Assembly: GCF_006170445.1 (NCBI RefSeq)
Contig: NZ_VCNA01000002.1
Coordinates: forward strand, 310,001-374,000
Reading direction: 5' to 3'
Length of the DNA stretch: 64,000 bases
Origin: Brevibacillus dissolubilis
GTDB taxonomy: Bacteria; Bacillota; Bacilli; Brevibacillales; Brevibacillaceae
A model generated the notes under the pieces. It was given only the letters and a program-made list of their open reading frames with translations. It had not been told where the DNA came from and searched no databases. Positions 7,215-16,945 of the stretch are shown piece after piece. The translations under genes were made by a program, and so were the position numbers. How positions within the stretch are numbered: position 1 is the first letter of the stretch; every line of letters starts with the position of its first letter.

Positions 7215-10200
7215 CTACGCGTCTAATCCGATGGAATGTTCGTGTGCGGTTCCTGTTGTCTTGGACTTCTTCTTGCTGCCCCTTTTGCGAATCCGTCTGG
7301 TCGGCCCCACATAGCGGTACAGCCAGTAGGTGACCGCAAAGCCTGCGAGCAGAACGAGGAATCCGCCGTAGTAAATCTTGCGCAGAACGATGGAGATCTC
7401 CCCTGCTCCATCTTGGTTGGTGATATAGCCAGTCGTAACACCGTTGACGACGAGCGTACCGCGTTGTTTATCGCCAAAGGTCATCTCCCACAGTGGATTC
7501 GGTGACTCATTGACACTCAGCAGAATGCGCTCTTTTGCAGGGTTTTCTACGGTAAAGACACGTTTCATCGTGTCGACGCGCTCATAGCCAACAGGCATAT
7601 GCTTACTGGTGGCTGGGAAGAAATCGGAGAGGCCGCCCCCTTCTACCAGTGCCACTTGGTCGATCATGATCATTTCTTTGTATGGAATGAGGCTGTAGTT
7701 TTTGATCTCCAGCTTGCCGGATTCACTTTGGTGACCGCGCGCGAGGATATGCACCTGCATCGTCTTAGCTTTTTGCGGGACGCGGATGATCTGCTCGTAG
7801 GTGTTCCAGCGGTCTTTGTCCTTTTCCTCTACGTCATTGATATACGTGGTGTCGACGATCTCTTGGTGTTCATTCAAGAAGACGATCTTCATATGACGCT
7901 TGCGGATGTTTTGGGAGACGGCATCGGCATGGAACAGGTACTCGTCATCCGGCTGAACCGGAATTTTTTTGGATGCGGTGATGAACCAGTCGCAGGAACA
8001 GCTTGGTGGATAGGTGATGGTGAACAGGTCGCCTGCATTGTGCTGACGCAACAGGTTCGGATCATTCTTGACGCATTCACAGCAATCTTGATCGACCGGA
8101 TCGCCTGTTGCGGGTGCAGGATCTGCTTTGATTTCACTCGGGTCTAAGCGATGCAGGTCGGCAAACGTACTGACTGATGGCACACGGCTGTCCACCGCAA
8201 TCTCCAGCTGGTAAGCCCCTTTGGTCAAGGGGATGTCCTTGAGCTCAATCGTATTGGTATGGTCAAAATAACCGGGCAATTCCCTGAACTCCTGCGGGAA
8301 CGTATCACGGAAAAGATTGTAGTCGATCACGACCTGCGAGGTGTCGGCCTTTTGCTTAAACGACTGGGAGGAGATCGGGTACGAGAGCTTCTGTCCGGTC
8401 TCTTGGTTGGTTAGCGTCACCTTGATCGAGCCGTTATGTGCAGGAATTGCGTTGGCCTGTAGGGCGAGTGTGTAGCTGGCATCCTTGACGATATCGAGAT
8501 CACGGGTAAGTGAGCCTTGCTGGAGGCTGATCCCCTTGCCATAGCTCAGCTTAGGGAAGGCACGCTCGGTCTGCAAGCCGCTGCTTTTCTCGAAGTCGTT
8601 CTCTGCTTCCAGTACGGCAAATACCTTGGCCGTCTGCACAGCGTCGTCGATCACCTTCATCTGCTTGTCGTATTCATCAACTGGCACAACCGCAAGCAGG
8701 TTCACCCCGTTGAAGCCCTCCAGATTCTCTACCGTGATCGGCTGTTCACCCTCAGCGAAAGTATGCACGCCCAGGTCGTCCCAGACGAATTGGTTGAGCG
8801 TCTCTTCCTTGGTATCAACCGTGGCGGTCTGGCTGTCGGGAAGCGTCACCTTCAGCTCCCCGCCCTTTTGGCTCTTGAAGGTGCGGATGTAGACGTGCGC
8901 CTTGGTTTCTTTTTCGAACTTCTTATACATCGTGAAGGTGTTGGGCTTGCGGTACTTCTCCAGATCGTAGAGCTTCATGTCGTGAATCCACCAGTAGGTC
9001 TTCTCCACTGGCTTTTGGTAGGACAAGAGATCGATCCGCATGTACTTGGAGCCTTTTGGCGAGACATATTCGCCGTAGAACTCCAGCGCGTCAAAATTGG
9101 ATTCTTCTGTCGGCGCCACCACATAACTGGTACCCAGCTCCTTCATCTGCTCATCGAAAAAGATCACTTTGAGGTGGAGCTTGTTGGTTCCGCGCCCCGA
9201 TACGGTAATCGAGAATTGATACGGGTTGTTTTCCTTGGCGTCAAGCAGACCTGACTTGGCGACCTGCCAGATATTTTTCGGGTCTCCCCGGACGATCTCC
9301 CCGTGCAGCGTCGAGATATTATTGGCAGGGCCGCGCGGGTTGGCTTCGACGGTGAATAGCTCCTCGTTGTCAGGCACGAAGAATTTTTCCTTGCGTAACA
9401 GGGTATCGAAGTCGACGATCAGATCGCCCTTCATCTCTTTCATCTTGTACGGCAGCACATCTAGCTTGTTCGGGGCGAATGTGACACCCACCCCCGCTCC
9501 GTAATCGAAGTCAAACGGGAAATTCTTGATGTTCTGCGAGCTTAAGAACCAGAGCCAATCGCTGTTTTTGACCAGAGTCTTGGACCATTTGAGAAACGGA
9601 TTGCCGTCCTCGATCGCCTCGAACGGGAGGACGAGGTTGTCTTTTGGCAGATTGGAGAGCAGCAGATCCATCTTGCGGTTCACTTCGATATAGTCAGCCT
9701 TGTCTACCAGATGCAGGTAGGGGGTCTCATCCAGCGTGGTGAAGATCACCCCATAGTCGTTGAACTGGTAGTTCGGCAGATTGTTGTAGCTCTCCATCCG
9801 CGAATAGCCGTACGGGCTGAAGATCTTGTGCGGAACCTGCTGGATATACGGACGGCGCAGAGATTCCTGTAGTGCATACAGCTGGAAGATCGGGTTCTCG
9901 TAGTGCTTGTCCCAGCCGTCTTGGCTGTCGAGCAGCTGCTCGTGGAACTTTTGCCGGATCTCCTGGCCTTTGTATTCCTTGTGATACGAGAGTTCATTGA
10001 TTCCGAAGGCGCTGAACAGCTCGGCGAGGTTGTTACTCTGTCCTTTGTCCATCAGGTATTGCAGGAAGTTCATATAATATCCAATACTAAGTGAATTCCC
10101 CTCATGATGGAAGATCGTATTCTTCTGCGAGGTATAGACATGCACATCGCCTGTCGCTTTGTGGATGCCGTATGGGTCGGGGTTCTGATTCCACGACGGT

Positions 10201-11735
10201 GTCGCCACCCCGGTGTAGCTCTGGATCATATTATCCGCGATCGGGAAATAGAGTACACGGCTGTCGAAGCGCTCTTTTTCGATCATGTGATCCTGCACGT
10301 CGAGATACTCCTCTGGGATCGGCACCGGCTTGTAGAAGCCCGCGATAAAATGCTGATGGAACGGCAGGATGTACATCCAGAAGCAGACGACGATCGCTAA
10401 GACCGATGCGTATTTGATCAGGCGGTGATAGATATTGTTCTTGAGCGATTGCAGAAAATGAACCACCCCGAACGACAAGAGCACCCCGAAGTTGACCGCG
10501 AGCAACCCGCCGAACTTGTTGGGATCGCGAAATACCGGGCCGATCAGCGGTGTCTTGGTCACGATGAGGACGAACCAGTCTGCTACCGCCGAATAGGTGA
10601 CCCCTGTCGCAAGCACGATGAAGACAATCGCGGACAAAGTAAAGAACAGGATGATCGGGTTGCGGTACGCACGGAACACCATCGCATACAGAATCGCCAA
10701 CAGCAGCACCCCACCGCCGATCCAGAAAGTAACGGGCAAGGTATTGAGCTGAAACATCGGCCACCAGTAGCTGATCAGATAGACCACATTTTCAATCGAG
10801 CTGTGACGGCTAAACAGTGACAGCGTGTCCACCACATTGATATTGTGCTGGGACGCCTGTGCTTTGAACAGGATACTGCCTGCATACATCGACAGCCAAT
10901 AGAAGCTGTACAGACCAAACAATAAGCCAAACACCACATAGCGAATGGCAAAATGCTTCATGATTTTCCACACATTGCCCCACTTACGCCCGCTGTCAGT
11001 GATCAGCGTCTTGATGATGATCAGCGCACTGAGCAAGACCAGATAGATCATGCCATAGAAGAAATAGTGAATCGCCGCCGCACACAGCGTGAAGACGATA
11101 CTAAGCAACGCCATATCGACGACATTGCGCCGATACAGCTTCGGCTTCAATACGTCATAGTCGTGGATCAGCTGACGCTGGAACTTCGGGTCGAACGCAT
11201 TGAAGAAGAACATCAGCACCAGCGGAAACAGACTGTAGCCGCACAGCAGATAAATATGCTGAATTCGATAGATCACCCACGGATTCAGCGCATAGAACAG
11301 CGCCCCCGTGATGATCCCAAACAGCGTGATAAATGTAAAATGCTTGGAAAAGTAGATACTCACCAAGCGCTTCGTAAACCAATACATCGAAAAAGCAGAC
11401 AGCAGCAAAAGCGCCGTGATGAAGCTTTTGATCAGCACAGGCCCGCTGTATCCGAACGCAACTGACAGCAGATAGAACGGCAAAATGAACAAGAGACGCG
11501 GCACATTAAACAGCGTCGATGTGCTCCATCTCTCGTTCCATACTCCAAATATCTCTTCCATATACCGCTCAGATGTGAATCCGAACGCCATATCACTAAA
11601 CACGATATGCCCCGCTGAGAAAAGCGGTCTTACCATCGCCACAATGATGGCAAAAAGAATCAGCAGGGAGGCAATATCATGGCGATACGTATAGAAAAAG
11701 TTTTCGCGTTCTACTTTTCTTGGTTCAAAGCTCAT
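7215..11735 (-). CDS. Giant membrane protein, GT-C-like glycosyltransferase with large extracytoplasmic region
   Basis: About 1,506 residues. Residues 20-460 hold some ten to twelve hydrophobic segments with the motif VFRDPNKFGG, a feature of large polyprenyl-sugar-dependent GT-C proteins (YfhO/AftD-like). About 1,000 residues of probable exported beta-rich sequence follow, including a Cys cluster (DCCECVK). One membrane segment and a very basic tail (RRIRKRGSKKKSK) end the protein. The start at 11735 has GGGGGAG upstream; an in-frame ATG at 11765 lacks a ribosome site. It lies in an operon with a receiver, a GT2 enzyme and a flippase-GT4 fusion, so it probably transfers sugars to, or modifies, an exported glycan. 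No CAZy family can be assigned with confidence by eye. Confidence 0.7.
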   Translation of the reverse strand: MSFEPRKVERENFFYTYRHDIASLLILFAIIVAMVRPLFSAGHIVFSDMAFGFTSERYMEEIFGVWNERWSTSTLFNVPRLLFILPFYLLSVAFGYSGPVLIKSFITALLLLSAFSMYWFTKRLVSIYFSKHFTFITLFGIITGALFYALNPWVIYRIQHIYLLCGYSLFPLVLMFFFNAFDPKFQRQLIHDYDVLKPKLYRRNVVDMALLSIVFTLCAAAIHYFFYGMIYLVLLSALIIIKTLITDSGRKWGNVWKIMKHFAIRYVVFGLLFGLYSFYWLSMYAGSILFKAQASQHNINVVDTLSLFSRHSSIENVVYLISYWWPMFQLNTLPVTFWIGGGVLLLAILYAMVFRAYRNPIILFFTLSAIVFIVLATGVTYSAVADWFVLIVTKTPLIGPVFRDPNKFGGLLAVNFGVLLSFGVVHFLQSLKNNIYHRLIKYASVLAIVVCFWMYILPFHQHFIAGFYKPVPIPEEYLDVQDHMIEKERFDSRVLYFPIADNMIQSYTGVATPSWNQNPDPYGIHKATGDVHVYTSQKNTIFHHEGNSLSIGYYMNFLQYLMDKGQSNNLAELFSAFGINELSYHKEYKGQEIRQKFHEQLLDSQDGWDKHYENPIFQLYALQESLRRPYIQQVPHKIFSPYGYSRMESYNNLPNYQFNDYGVIFTTLDETPYLHLVDKADYIEVNRKMDLLLSNLPKDNLVLPFEAIEDGNPFLKWSKTLVKNSDWLWFLSSQNIKNFPFDFDYGAGVGVTFAPNKLDVLPYKMKEMKGDLIVDFDTLLRKEKFFVPDNEELFTVEANPRGPANNISTLHGEIVRGDPKNIWQVAKSGLLDAKENNPYQFSITVSGRGTNKLHLKVIFFDEQMKELGTSYVVAPTEESNFDALEFYGEYVSPKGSKYMRIDLLSYQKPVEKTYWWIHDMKLYDLEKYRKPNTFTMYKKFEKETKAHVYIRTFKSQKGGELKVTLPDSQTATVDTKEETLNQFVWDDLGVHTFAEGEQPITVENLEGFNGVNLLAVVPVDEYDKQMKVIDDAVQTAKVFAVLEAENDFEKSSGLQTERAFPKLSYGKGISLQQGSLTRDLDIVKDASYTLALQANAIPAHNGSIKVTLTNQETGQKLSYPISSQSFKQKADTSQVVIDYNLFRDTFPQEFRELPGYFDHTNTIELKDIPLTKGAYQLEIAVDSRVPSVSTFADLHRLDPSEIKADPAPATGDPVDQDCCECVKNDPNLLRQHNAGDLFTITYPPSCSCDWFITASKKIPVQPDDEYLFHADAVSQNIRKRHMKIVFLNEHQEIVDTTYINDVEEKDKDRWNTYEQIIRVPQKAKTMQVHILARGHQSESGKLEIKNYSLIPYKEMIMIDQVALVEGGGLSDFFPATSKHMPVGYERVDTMKRVFTVENPAKERILLSVNESPNPLWEMTFGDKQRGTLVVNGVTTGYITNQDGAGEISIVLRKIYYGGFLVLLAGFAVTYWLYRYVGPTRRIRKRGSKKKSKTTGTAHEHSIGLDA

Positions 11736-11773
11736 GATTTGGTCTCCCCCTCTCTTTTGCGTCATCTGGGCTG

Positions 11774-12190
11774 TCAGGCTTGGGTCTGTCTCTCTGGTGT
11801 TTCCCTTTTTAACCGTCTGGCTTCTTTCAGCGCATCTACGAGCACCTGTCTCGTATCCTCATTGACCATGAACGGCTTGGTCAGATAACGGTACACACCG
11901 ATCTGATTGATGACCGCCAGAATCGTCTGTACCTGCAGGTAGCCGGACAGGATAATCCGCACCACGAGCGGGTGTCTTTCTTTTACAATCGAAAGCAGCT
12001 GGAATCCGTCCATATCCGGCATCCGCATATCACTGATCAGGACGTCGATCGGCAGACGGCTCAGCTTATCAAGCGCCTCTTCTCCGCTCTGGGCGAAATG
12101 GCACTCATACTCTTCCTGCTGCAACAATTTTTTCAGCAAAAACAACACGGTTTCATCATCATCAACGAATAAGATATGTCCCTTGCTCAT
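11774..12190 (-). CDS. Single-domain response regulator (receiver)
   Basis: This 138-residue protein is a CheY-like receiver: acidic DDDE at residues 10-13, phospho-acceptor Asp in LISDMRMPDMDG near 54, Ser in IILSGYL and Lys in YLTKPF near 107. No output domain follows; the tail is a short charged helix. AAAAGGTGAG is a usable ribosome site 6 nt before ATG. It sits between the GT2 gene (7 bp) and the giant membrane protein (38 bp) in one operon. It probably works by protein contact, perhaps with one of the glycosyltransferases, and may take phosphate from the Hpt protein encoded at the end of the operon. Confidence 0.88.
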   Translation of the reverse strand: MSKGHILFVDDDETVLFLLKKLLQQEEYECHFAQSGEEALDKLSRLPIDVLISDMRMPDMDGFQLLSIVKERHPLVVRIILSGYLQVQTILAVINQIGVYRYLTKPFMVNEDTRQVLVDALKEARRLKRETPERQTQA

Positions 12191-12197
12191 CGTGAAC

Positions 12198-13079
12198 TCA
12201 CCTTTTGTTCAGTATCGATTTGCCCAATTCAAAGACCCCCACAGAGGTCAATGCTACATACATGAAGAACATGCCACCCGTCAAAAGCGGATGCTTCACA
12301 TACTCCACGAGATTGCTTGGCCGATACAGCACCGAGCGGAAAAAGTACCAGCGGGAAAGCGCCTTGGTAAAGCCTTGCTTCTCTTCATTTAAGGTCTTGT
12401 CCATCACGGAGAAATAGTATCTTTTCTTCTCCAGAATATTTTTAAGCGTTACATACTTTTCATTATGTAGAACGCCTGTAAAAGTCGCTCTCTTGATCAC
12501 ACCGCCCAGCTCCAGATAGCGAATCGTCGGCTGTGTCTCTTCAAAGGCAATCTGCTTTTCGCTGATGCCGCCTGATTTCTCGTATTCGCTCACACGCCAG
12601 AAGCGGGCTGCCTCAATCGAGTTGAGCCCTACCTCTTCGCCGCCATTATTGATGATGTTGCGCTCGAATACCTTGACGTGGGAAAAGTAGTTGTCATAGG
12701 TGGTATAGGCCTTCTCCGGTATGATCAAGGCACCGACAGACGGGTTCTCGGCGAAATAGCTGAGGCAGTCGCGGATCAGGTTGGGCTGCATCACCATGTC
12801 CGAGTCGATCACGTACAGATACTCCGCCGCAAGCTCCTTGGCCAGTGCAATCGCGGTCGCTCTGGCAATCCCGCGTTCTCCATGCGGCAGCGGGATCAGG
12901 TGAAAGTTGGTGTAGCCTTGGGCCGCCTGCTGCATCACTTGGATGGTATTGTCTGTGGAGCCGTCATCTGCGACGATCACCACGAGGTCTTGGTCATTTT
13001 GTTCCAGACAGCTTCTTAAGCACTCTTCGACATAAGAAGCGCTGTTATAGGTAGAGAATATTACGGCCACTTTCGCCAT
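12198..13079 (-). CDS. Family 2 glycosyltransferase
   Basis: This 293-residue protein has a GT-A fold N-terminus (VAVIFSTYNSASYVEECL, VADDGSTDNT) and the metal-binding motif VIDSDMVM near residue 93, typical of inverting GT2 enzymes that use nucleotide sugars. The C-terminus ends in one probable membrane segment (TGGMFFMYVALTSVGVF). Its ATG overlaps the stop of the upstream flippase-GT4 gene (TAATG), indicating translational coupling. Within the operon it would extend the lipid-linked glycan that the flippase exports. Donor and acceptor are unknown. Confidence 0.88.
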   Translation of the reverse strand: MAKVAVIFSTYNSASYVEECLRSCLEQNDQDLVVIVADDGSTDNTIQVMQQAAQGYTNFHLIPLPHGERGIARATAIALAKELAAEYLYVIDSDMVMQPNLIRDCLSYFAENPSVGALIIPEKAYTTYDNYFSHVKVFERNIINNGGEEVGLNSIEAARFWRVSEYEKSGGISEKQIAFEETQPTIRYLELGGVIKRATFTGVLHNEKYVTLKNILEKKRYYFSVMDKTLNEEKQGFTKALSRWYFFRSVLYRPSNLVEYVKHPLLTGGMFFMYVALTSVGVFELGKSILNKR

Positions 13080-15514
13080 TATGCACTCACCTCTTTTGTC
13101 TCTGGAGTAGAATCTATGGTTGTGGATGCTTCTCCCATCAGCCCGCGCATGAATGCTTCAAAGCTTGCTGACGTGTGATCCCAGTGGAAATTCAGCGAGA
13201 ATTCATAGGCTTGCTGACGCATCAGCGCATAGCCTTCTGTATCTGTCATGACCTGCTCCATCAGGCGCTTGATCTCCGCCACCGTATTTTCCCGGCAGAG
13301 ATAGCCAGCGCGCCCCTGATCGACCGCATCGACCAATCCGGCTGAGTGGTAGACGATACTTGGTGTACCGACAGCAGCGGCTTCGGTGATCGTCAGGCCC
13401 CAGCCTTCACGCAGGGACGGGAAGACGAGGGCATGGGAGCGGCTCATCAGCTCCAGCTTTTGTTCACTGGTGACGAACCCGTGGAAGCAGACATCTACAT
13501 CCTCACCAGGCCCGCCGAAGCTGAGCTGATAGCGCTGCATGATCGGGATCAGTACCTTTTGCATGTAGGCTTCGTCTTTTTTGCCGACGATCCACAGGCA
13601 GGCGGTCGAGCGGGTCTGTTTGAGCTGGGCGAACGCTTCAATCGTGTCGTCAATCCCTTTGTACTGGGTAAAGCGCCCGACGTACATGAACACCGTCTCC
13701 GCTTCTTTGGCGAGGAACTGTTCCGGCTTCCAATGCGTGAACTCGATGCCTTCTGGGAGGATCGTGACCTTCTCCGATGGAAAACCGATGTTTACTAAAT
13801 CTTGTTTAGTGGAATTAGATACCGTAATGGTAGGATCATGTTTGGAAAGCTGTAACAATGGTGTCTCCGTCCAATATCCAATCGAGTTAATCGGGAATCC
13901 GGCATTGCGGTACCAGATCTCACGGGTGAGCTGATGGATGAAAAAGATCCGCTTCTTCGCAGGAACCCATGCTCTGGTGAGGAACCGATGCGTGTTGCAC
14001 TGATCGACCACGTAATCGATGCGGTCCTGATTCTTCCGGTAGTACTGCATCGCGTGCCAGATCACGGACAAAATACCGCCCCGGCGAAGGTAGGTGATAC
14101 CGTCGATCACTTCTTGCCCGGCCAGTCCCTCGAATTGTGGAGCAAAATGGATGACCTCATACTTCTCATGGTCGATCCGGCTCAGCATCTCATGGGTAAA
14201 GACCTCTGCCCCGCCCTTCTGCGGTGAGCGGATGTCACGCCAAGAGAGGAACAGTAATACCGTGCGTTTTGACCCCGTCTTTTTCATATCGAATCCTCCC
14301 AAGTAACGTTTGATGTCGAGCAAGAGTCCCGTCAACAGTACCGCATAGGCAACCATCTGGACATACAGGACGGCCGGTACGCTATGATGATAGACCATGA
14401 GCAGCACGGTGATCAGCACAGACACAGCAGACAGATAGATCAGATGACGGGAACGATTGAGAATCATATTAAAGTTGATCAAAAACAGCGACAGAACAAA
14501 CAGGCTGTATACAATCGCACCAAGGTACAGATACGGCTTCCCGCCGCTGTATGCCTGACCAAACATCCATTCGACCGTATACGGAAGCACCAGACGATAC
14601 CCCGCCACAGCCACCAGACACAGCGCGAACATCCCGCCGAGTGCAAGCTTGAGACTTCGCTTGAACGAAACCGGATCACTCTTCTTTTCGCTTAACATCG
14701 GCACCAGCAGCGTAATGACACTCAGCGAGAAGAACAGCATCAACTGGGAATAGCGTAGGATCACCGCATACGTCCCCGATTCTTGCGGCAGATAATAGTT
14801 GACTGCAAGCATATCAACCGAAGTGAAAAAGTAGAAAAAGAACTGAGCCACACAGATCAATCCGATGGCTTTCATCACTTGACCAAGCCCCAATCCTTTG
14901 GTCTCGGATTGGAATAGCTTGGGGAGATGCTGACGGTTCTGATAGATTCCGACCGCAAGTGAGACGATCATCCCCACGAGGATAGCGATCAGGCCCTGCT
15001 CCACATGCGGGTTCGCTTTGAGCCAGAGCAGGAGCACCAGCATTTTCACCAGCACCTCGGTATACAGGCTGAGATTGATCAGGAGAAACCGTTTCTCTCC
15101 CTGAAAAATCCCCCGGTTCACGCACAACAGCAGATGAACTACAAAAATCAGCAATAGCAAGCCCTGTGACATCGCACTCATCCGCGTCAGGTGAACGATC
15201 ATCGGCTGTGATGCGATAAACAGACCGATCAGGATCACCGCTGCGACCGCACTGACGGTCAACGTGCTCCGCAGCTGATGGACGCCCCCCTCTTCCGCAA
15301 TCACCCTGGCTGTATAGGTCTGTACCGACAATCCCAACACGAACAGGATCGAGAGTAGCGACAGCACCGTATTGAGCATGCCATAATCGTCTGGCAGCAG
15401 CAGCCACGAGGTATAGATATGGAAGAAATAATTGACACCATTAAGCGCAATGTCCAACATCAAAAACAGGGGACGCTGAAACTTTTGCAAGCCATTTTGC
15501 AGCACTTTCTTCAA
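13079..15514 (-). CDS. Fusion of Wzx-type flippase and GT4 glycosyltransferase
   Basis: One uninterrupted frame of about 811 residues combines two functions. Residues about 10-410 are a multi-span MATE/Wzx-like polysaccharide flippase. Residues about 420-790 are a GT-B glycosyltransferase of the GT4/RfaB type (PQKGGAEVFTHEML, TVSNSTKQDLVNIGFP, FMYVGRFTQYKGID, PSLREGWGLTITEAAAVGTP). These are normally separate proteins. I prefer the TTG start at 15514, with AAGGGGA 8 nt upstream, because the ATG at 15544 has no ribosome site and would lie almost at the predicted transcription start. It is the first gene of the leftward glycan operon. The fusion suggests that sugar addition and lipid-linked glycan flipping are physically coupled. 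Confidence 0.85.
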   Translation of the reverse strand: MKKVLQNGLQKFQRPLFLMLDIALNGVNYFFHIYTSWLLLPDDYGMLNTVLSLLSILFVLGLSVQTYTARVIAEEGGVHQLRSTLTVSAVAAVILIGLFIASQPMIVHLTRMSAMSQGLLLLIFVVHLLLCVNRGIFQGEKRFLLINLSLYTEVLVKMLVLLLWLKANPHVEQGLIAILVGMIVSLAVGIYQNRQHLPKLFQSETKGLGLGQVMKAIGLICVAQFFFYFFTSVDMLAVNYYLPQESGTYAVILRYSQLMLFFSLSVITLLVPMLSEKKSDPVSFKRSLKLALGGMFALCLVAVAGYRLVLPYTVEWMFGQAYSGGKPYLYLGAIVYSLFVLSLFLINFNMILNRSRHLIYLSAVSVLITVLLMVYHHSVPAVLYVQMVAYAVLLTGLLLDIKRYLGGFDMKKTGSKRTVLLFLSWRDIRSPQKGGAEVFTHEMLSRIDHEKYEVIHFAPQFEGLAGQEVIDGITYLRRGGILSVIWHAMQYYRKNQDRIDYVVDQCNTHRFLTRAWVPAKKRIFFIHQLTREIWYRNAGFPINSIGYWTETPLLQLSKHDPTITVSNSTKQDLVNIGFPSEKVTILPEGIEFTHWKPEQFLAKEAETVFMYVGRFTQYKGIDDTIEAFAQLKQTRSTACLWIVGKKDEAYMQKVLIPIMQRYQLSFGGPGEDVDVCFHGFVTSEQKLELMSRSHALVFPSLREGWGLTITEAAAVGTPSIVYHSAGLVDAVDQGRAGYLCRENTVAEIKRLMEQVMTDTEGYALMRQQAYEFSLNFHWDHTSASFEAFMRGLMGEASTTIDSTPETKEVSA

Positions 15515-15552
15515 TGAAACTGTCCCCTTCCCGGCGATACTCATTTGCTAGA

Positions 15553-15561
15553 ATCATATCA
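15553..15561 (-). promoter_or_regulatory. Possible extended -10 element for the leftward glycan operon
   Basis: On the minus strand TGATATGAT (TGn plus TATGAT) lies at 15561-15553. No good -35 is visible. The predicted start near 15546 would leave almost no leader before the ATG at 15544, which supports the downstream TTG start. Confidence 0.35.
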
Positions 15562-15608
15562 GTTTTTGATTTCAAAAATACCACTATGCCCTGATCCCCT
15601 GTTTTTTT

Positions 15609-15681
15609 GTCATCAAATGTCGTTTTTTGTGCATCAATGTCGGAATCTGCGTATTTTGTCTCTGTTCCTGCATTTGATGAC
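15609..15681. promoter_or_regulatory. Operator-like inverted repeat between divergent operons
   Basis: GTCATCAAATG at 15609-15619 and its exact inverse CATTTGATGAC at 15671-15681 are about six helical turns apart, with a related GCATCAATGTCG near 15631. The spacing suggests cooperative or looping protein binding. The regulator is unknown. Confidence 0.4.
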
Positions 15682-15729
15682 CGTTTCTGGGCCTTTCATG
15701 TCATTTCCACTCCTCTCCTTCTGTCTTTT

Positions 15730-15738
15730 TGCTAGAAT
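15730..15738 (+). promoter_or_regulatory. Extended -10 promoter of the rightward GT2-receiver pair
   Basis: TGCTAGAAT (extended -10, TAGAAT at 15733-15738) lies 37 bp before the ATG at 15776. The same TTTGCTAGAATCATA string also occurs at 15545-15559 near the divergent promoter. No convincing -35 is seen. Confidence 0.4.
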
Positions 15739-15775
15739 CATAGTACCTAGTCATAGAAGAGAAAGGAGGATCACG

Positions 15776-16945
15776 ATGCAATCCAAGGCTCTCGCCGTGA
15801 GCGACCATACTCGCCAAATACCTTATCCGTCCATCTTGCACTTTTACCAGCCGGACGTCGTCTCATGGGAGGAGGTGGAGCAGATTTCGGTGGCTCCCTA
15901 CGCATTGGTGATTATTGATCTGATGGACTCCAAGAAAAGCAAGCAGATCATCAACCGATTGCGCACGGATAAGCCGGGTCTGCCCGTCTTGGTCTTGTTG
16001 GACTTTGATCTTCCTTTTCATACGGATTTTTTTACCGAGATTCATGGATATGGGCCGGTGCAGGTGCTGGACTGGAAGATCTCCTATCATGACCGTCTGC
16101 TTGAGGCGGTCGAGGGGATTCTGCATCCTGAGTATCCGACCCATCACACACGGATCGCTGTGATCGTGCCTGTATTTAATGAAGAGTCGCGTTTTCATCA
16201 TGTGGATCACTTTTTGCGTAATCTCCAGATTCTGATGGACAATGGCTACCGCCACATCACCGTCTATCTGATCAATGACGGCAGCAGTGACGATACACAA
16301 GGACTTATCGAGCGGTTCGCGCAAGGCTATCTGTCTGGCACCAACATGATTCCGCAGTTCTTGTCCTACTCGTCTATCGTTCTGACGCAGAACACGCGCA
16401 AGGCGGGTACCTATATCGAAAGCCTGCGCCAAATCAACGCCGACACCTTTGTATTCGTCGATGCGGACAATTCGTTCTCGATTGAGGATATCTCGACCAT
16501 GCTCAACATCCTGGGCAAAGGCTACTATGACCTCGTCATCGGCACCAAGGATCATAACGAGGACCGCCGCCTGATCCGCAAGCTCGTCAGCTTCGCCAAG
16601 CGCCTGCTAACCAAGCGGTTCCTCCCCGCCGGAGTCAATGATTCTCAGACTGGCTTGAAGGTGATGAACGCGGTTGCGGCACGCCACCTCCTCCCCTATC
16701 TGGAAGTGAGCACAGGTCTTGCGATCGACTTGCAGATGCTGTATGTCGCCAAACAATTTCACTTCCGTGTCCTCCAGCTGCCTGTCACGATTGTTGACCG
16801 GGAAGGCTCCCATGTGGATCTGTGGAAGGACAGTATTCATTTTCTGAAAAGTATCTACCGCATCAAGAATTCATATCATCAGATGATGAAGAGGAGTAAT
16901 GAGCATGGAAAACACGATGAAAGCGATTCGGGTCCTGTTCGTTGA
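15776..16945 (+). CDS. Family 2 glycosyltransferase with N-terminal receiver-like domain
   Basis: The ATG at 15776 is preceded by AAGGAGG; an open frame further upstream starting at 15545 has no ribosome site. The 389-residue product has about 120 N-terminal residues that look like a receiver fold (YALVIIDLMDSKKS, PVLVLLDFD) but lack a clear acidic pocket and the conserved Lys. A GT2 domain of the dolichyl-phosphate-sugar synthase type follows (RIAVIVPVFNEESRF, LINDGSSDDT, FVDADNSFS). No membrane segments are evident. The next gene, a receiver, overlaps its 3' end. The N-terminal domain may be a pseudo-receiver that places the enzyme under control of the local phosphorelay; that is inference. 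Confidence 0.8.
   Translation: MQSKALAVSDHTRQIPYPSILHFYQPDVVSWEEVEQISVAPYALVIIDLMDSKKSKQIINRLRTDKPGLPVLVLLDFDLPFHTDFFTEIHGYGPVQVLDWKISYHDRLLEAVEGILHPEYPTHHTRIAVIVPVFNEESRFHHVDHFLRNLQILMDNGYRHITVYLINDGSSDDTQGLIERFAQGYLSGTNMIPQFLSYSSIVLTQNTRKAGTYIESLRQINADTFVFVDADNSFSIEDISTMLNILGKGYYDLVIGTKDHNEDRRLIRKLVSFAKRLLTKRFLPAGVNDSQTGLKVMNAVAARHLLPYLEVSTGLAIDLQMLYVAKQFHFRVLQLPVTIVDREGSHVDLWKDSIHFLKSIYRIKNSYHQMMKRSNEHGKHDESDSGPVR

Noticed and set aside
8517-9254. Plus-strand frame of about 245 codons inside the giant membrane protein gene
   Set aside because: It is a shadow of the real minus-strand frame, with no ribosome site and no family resemblance.
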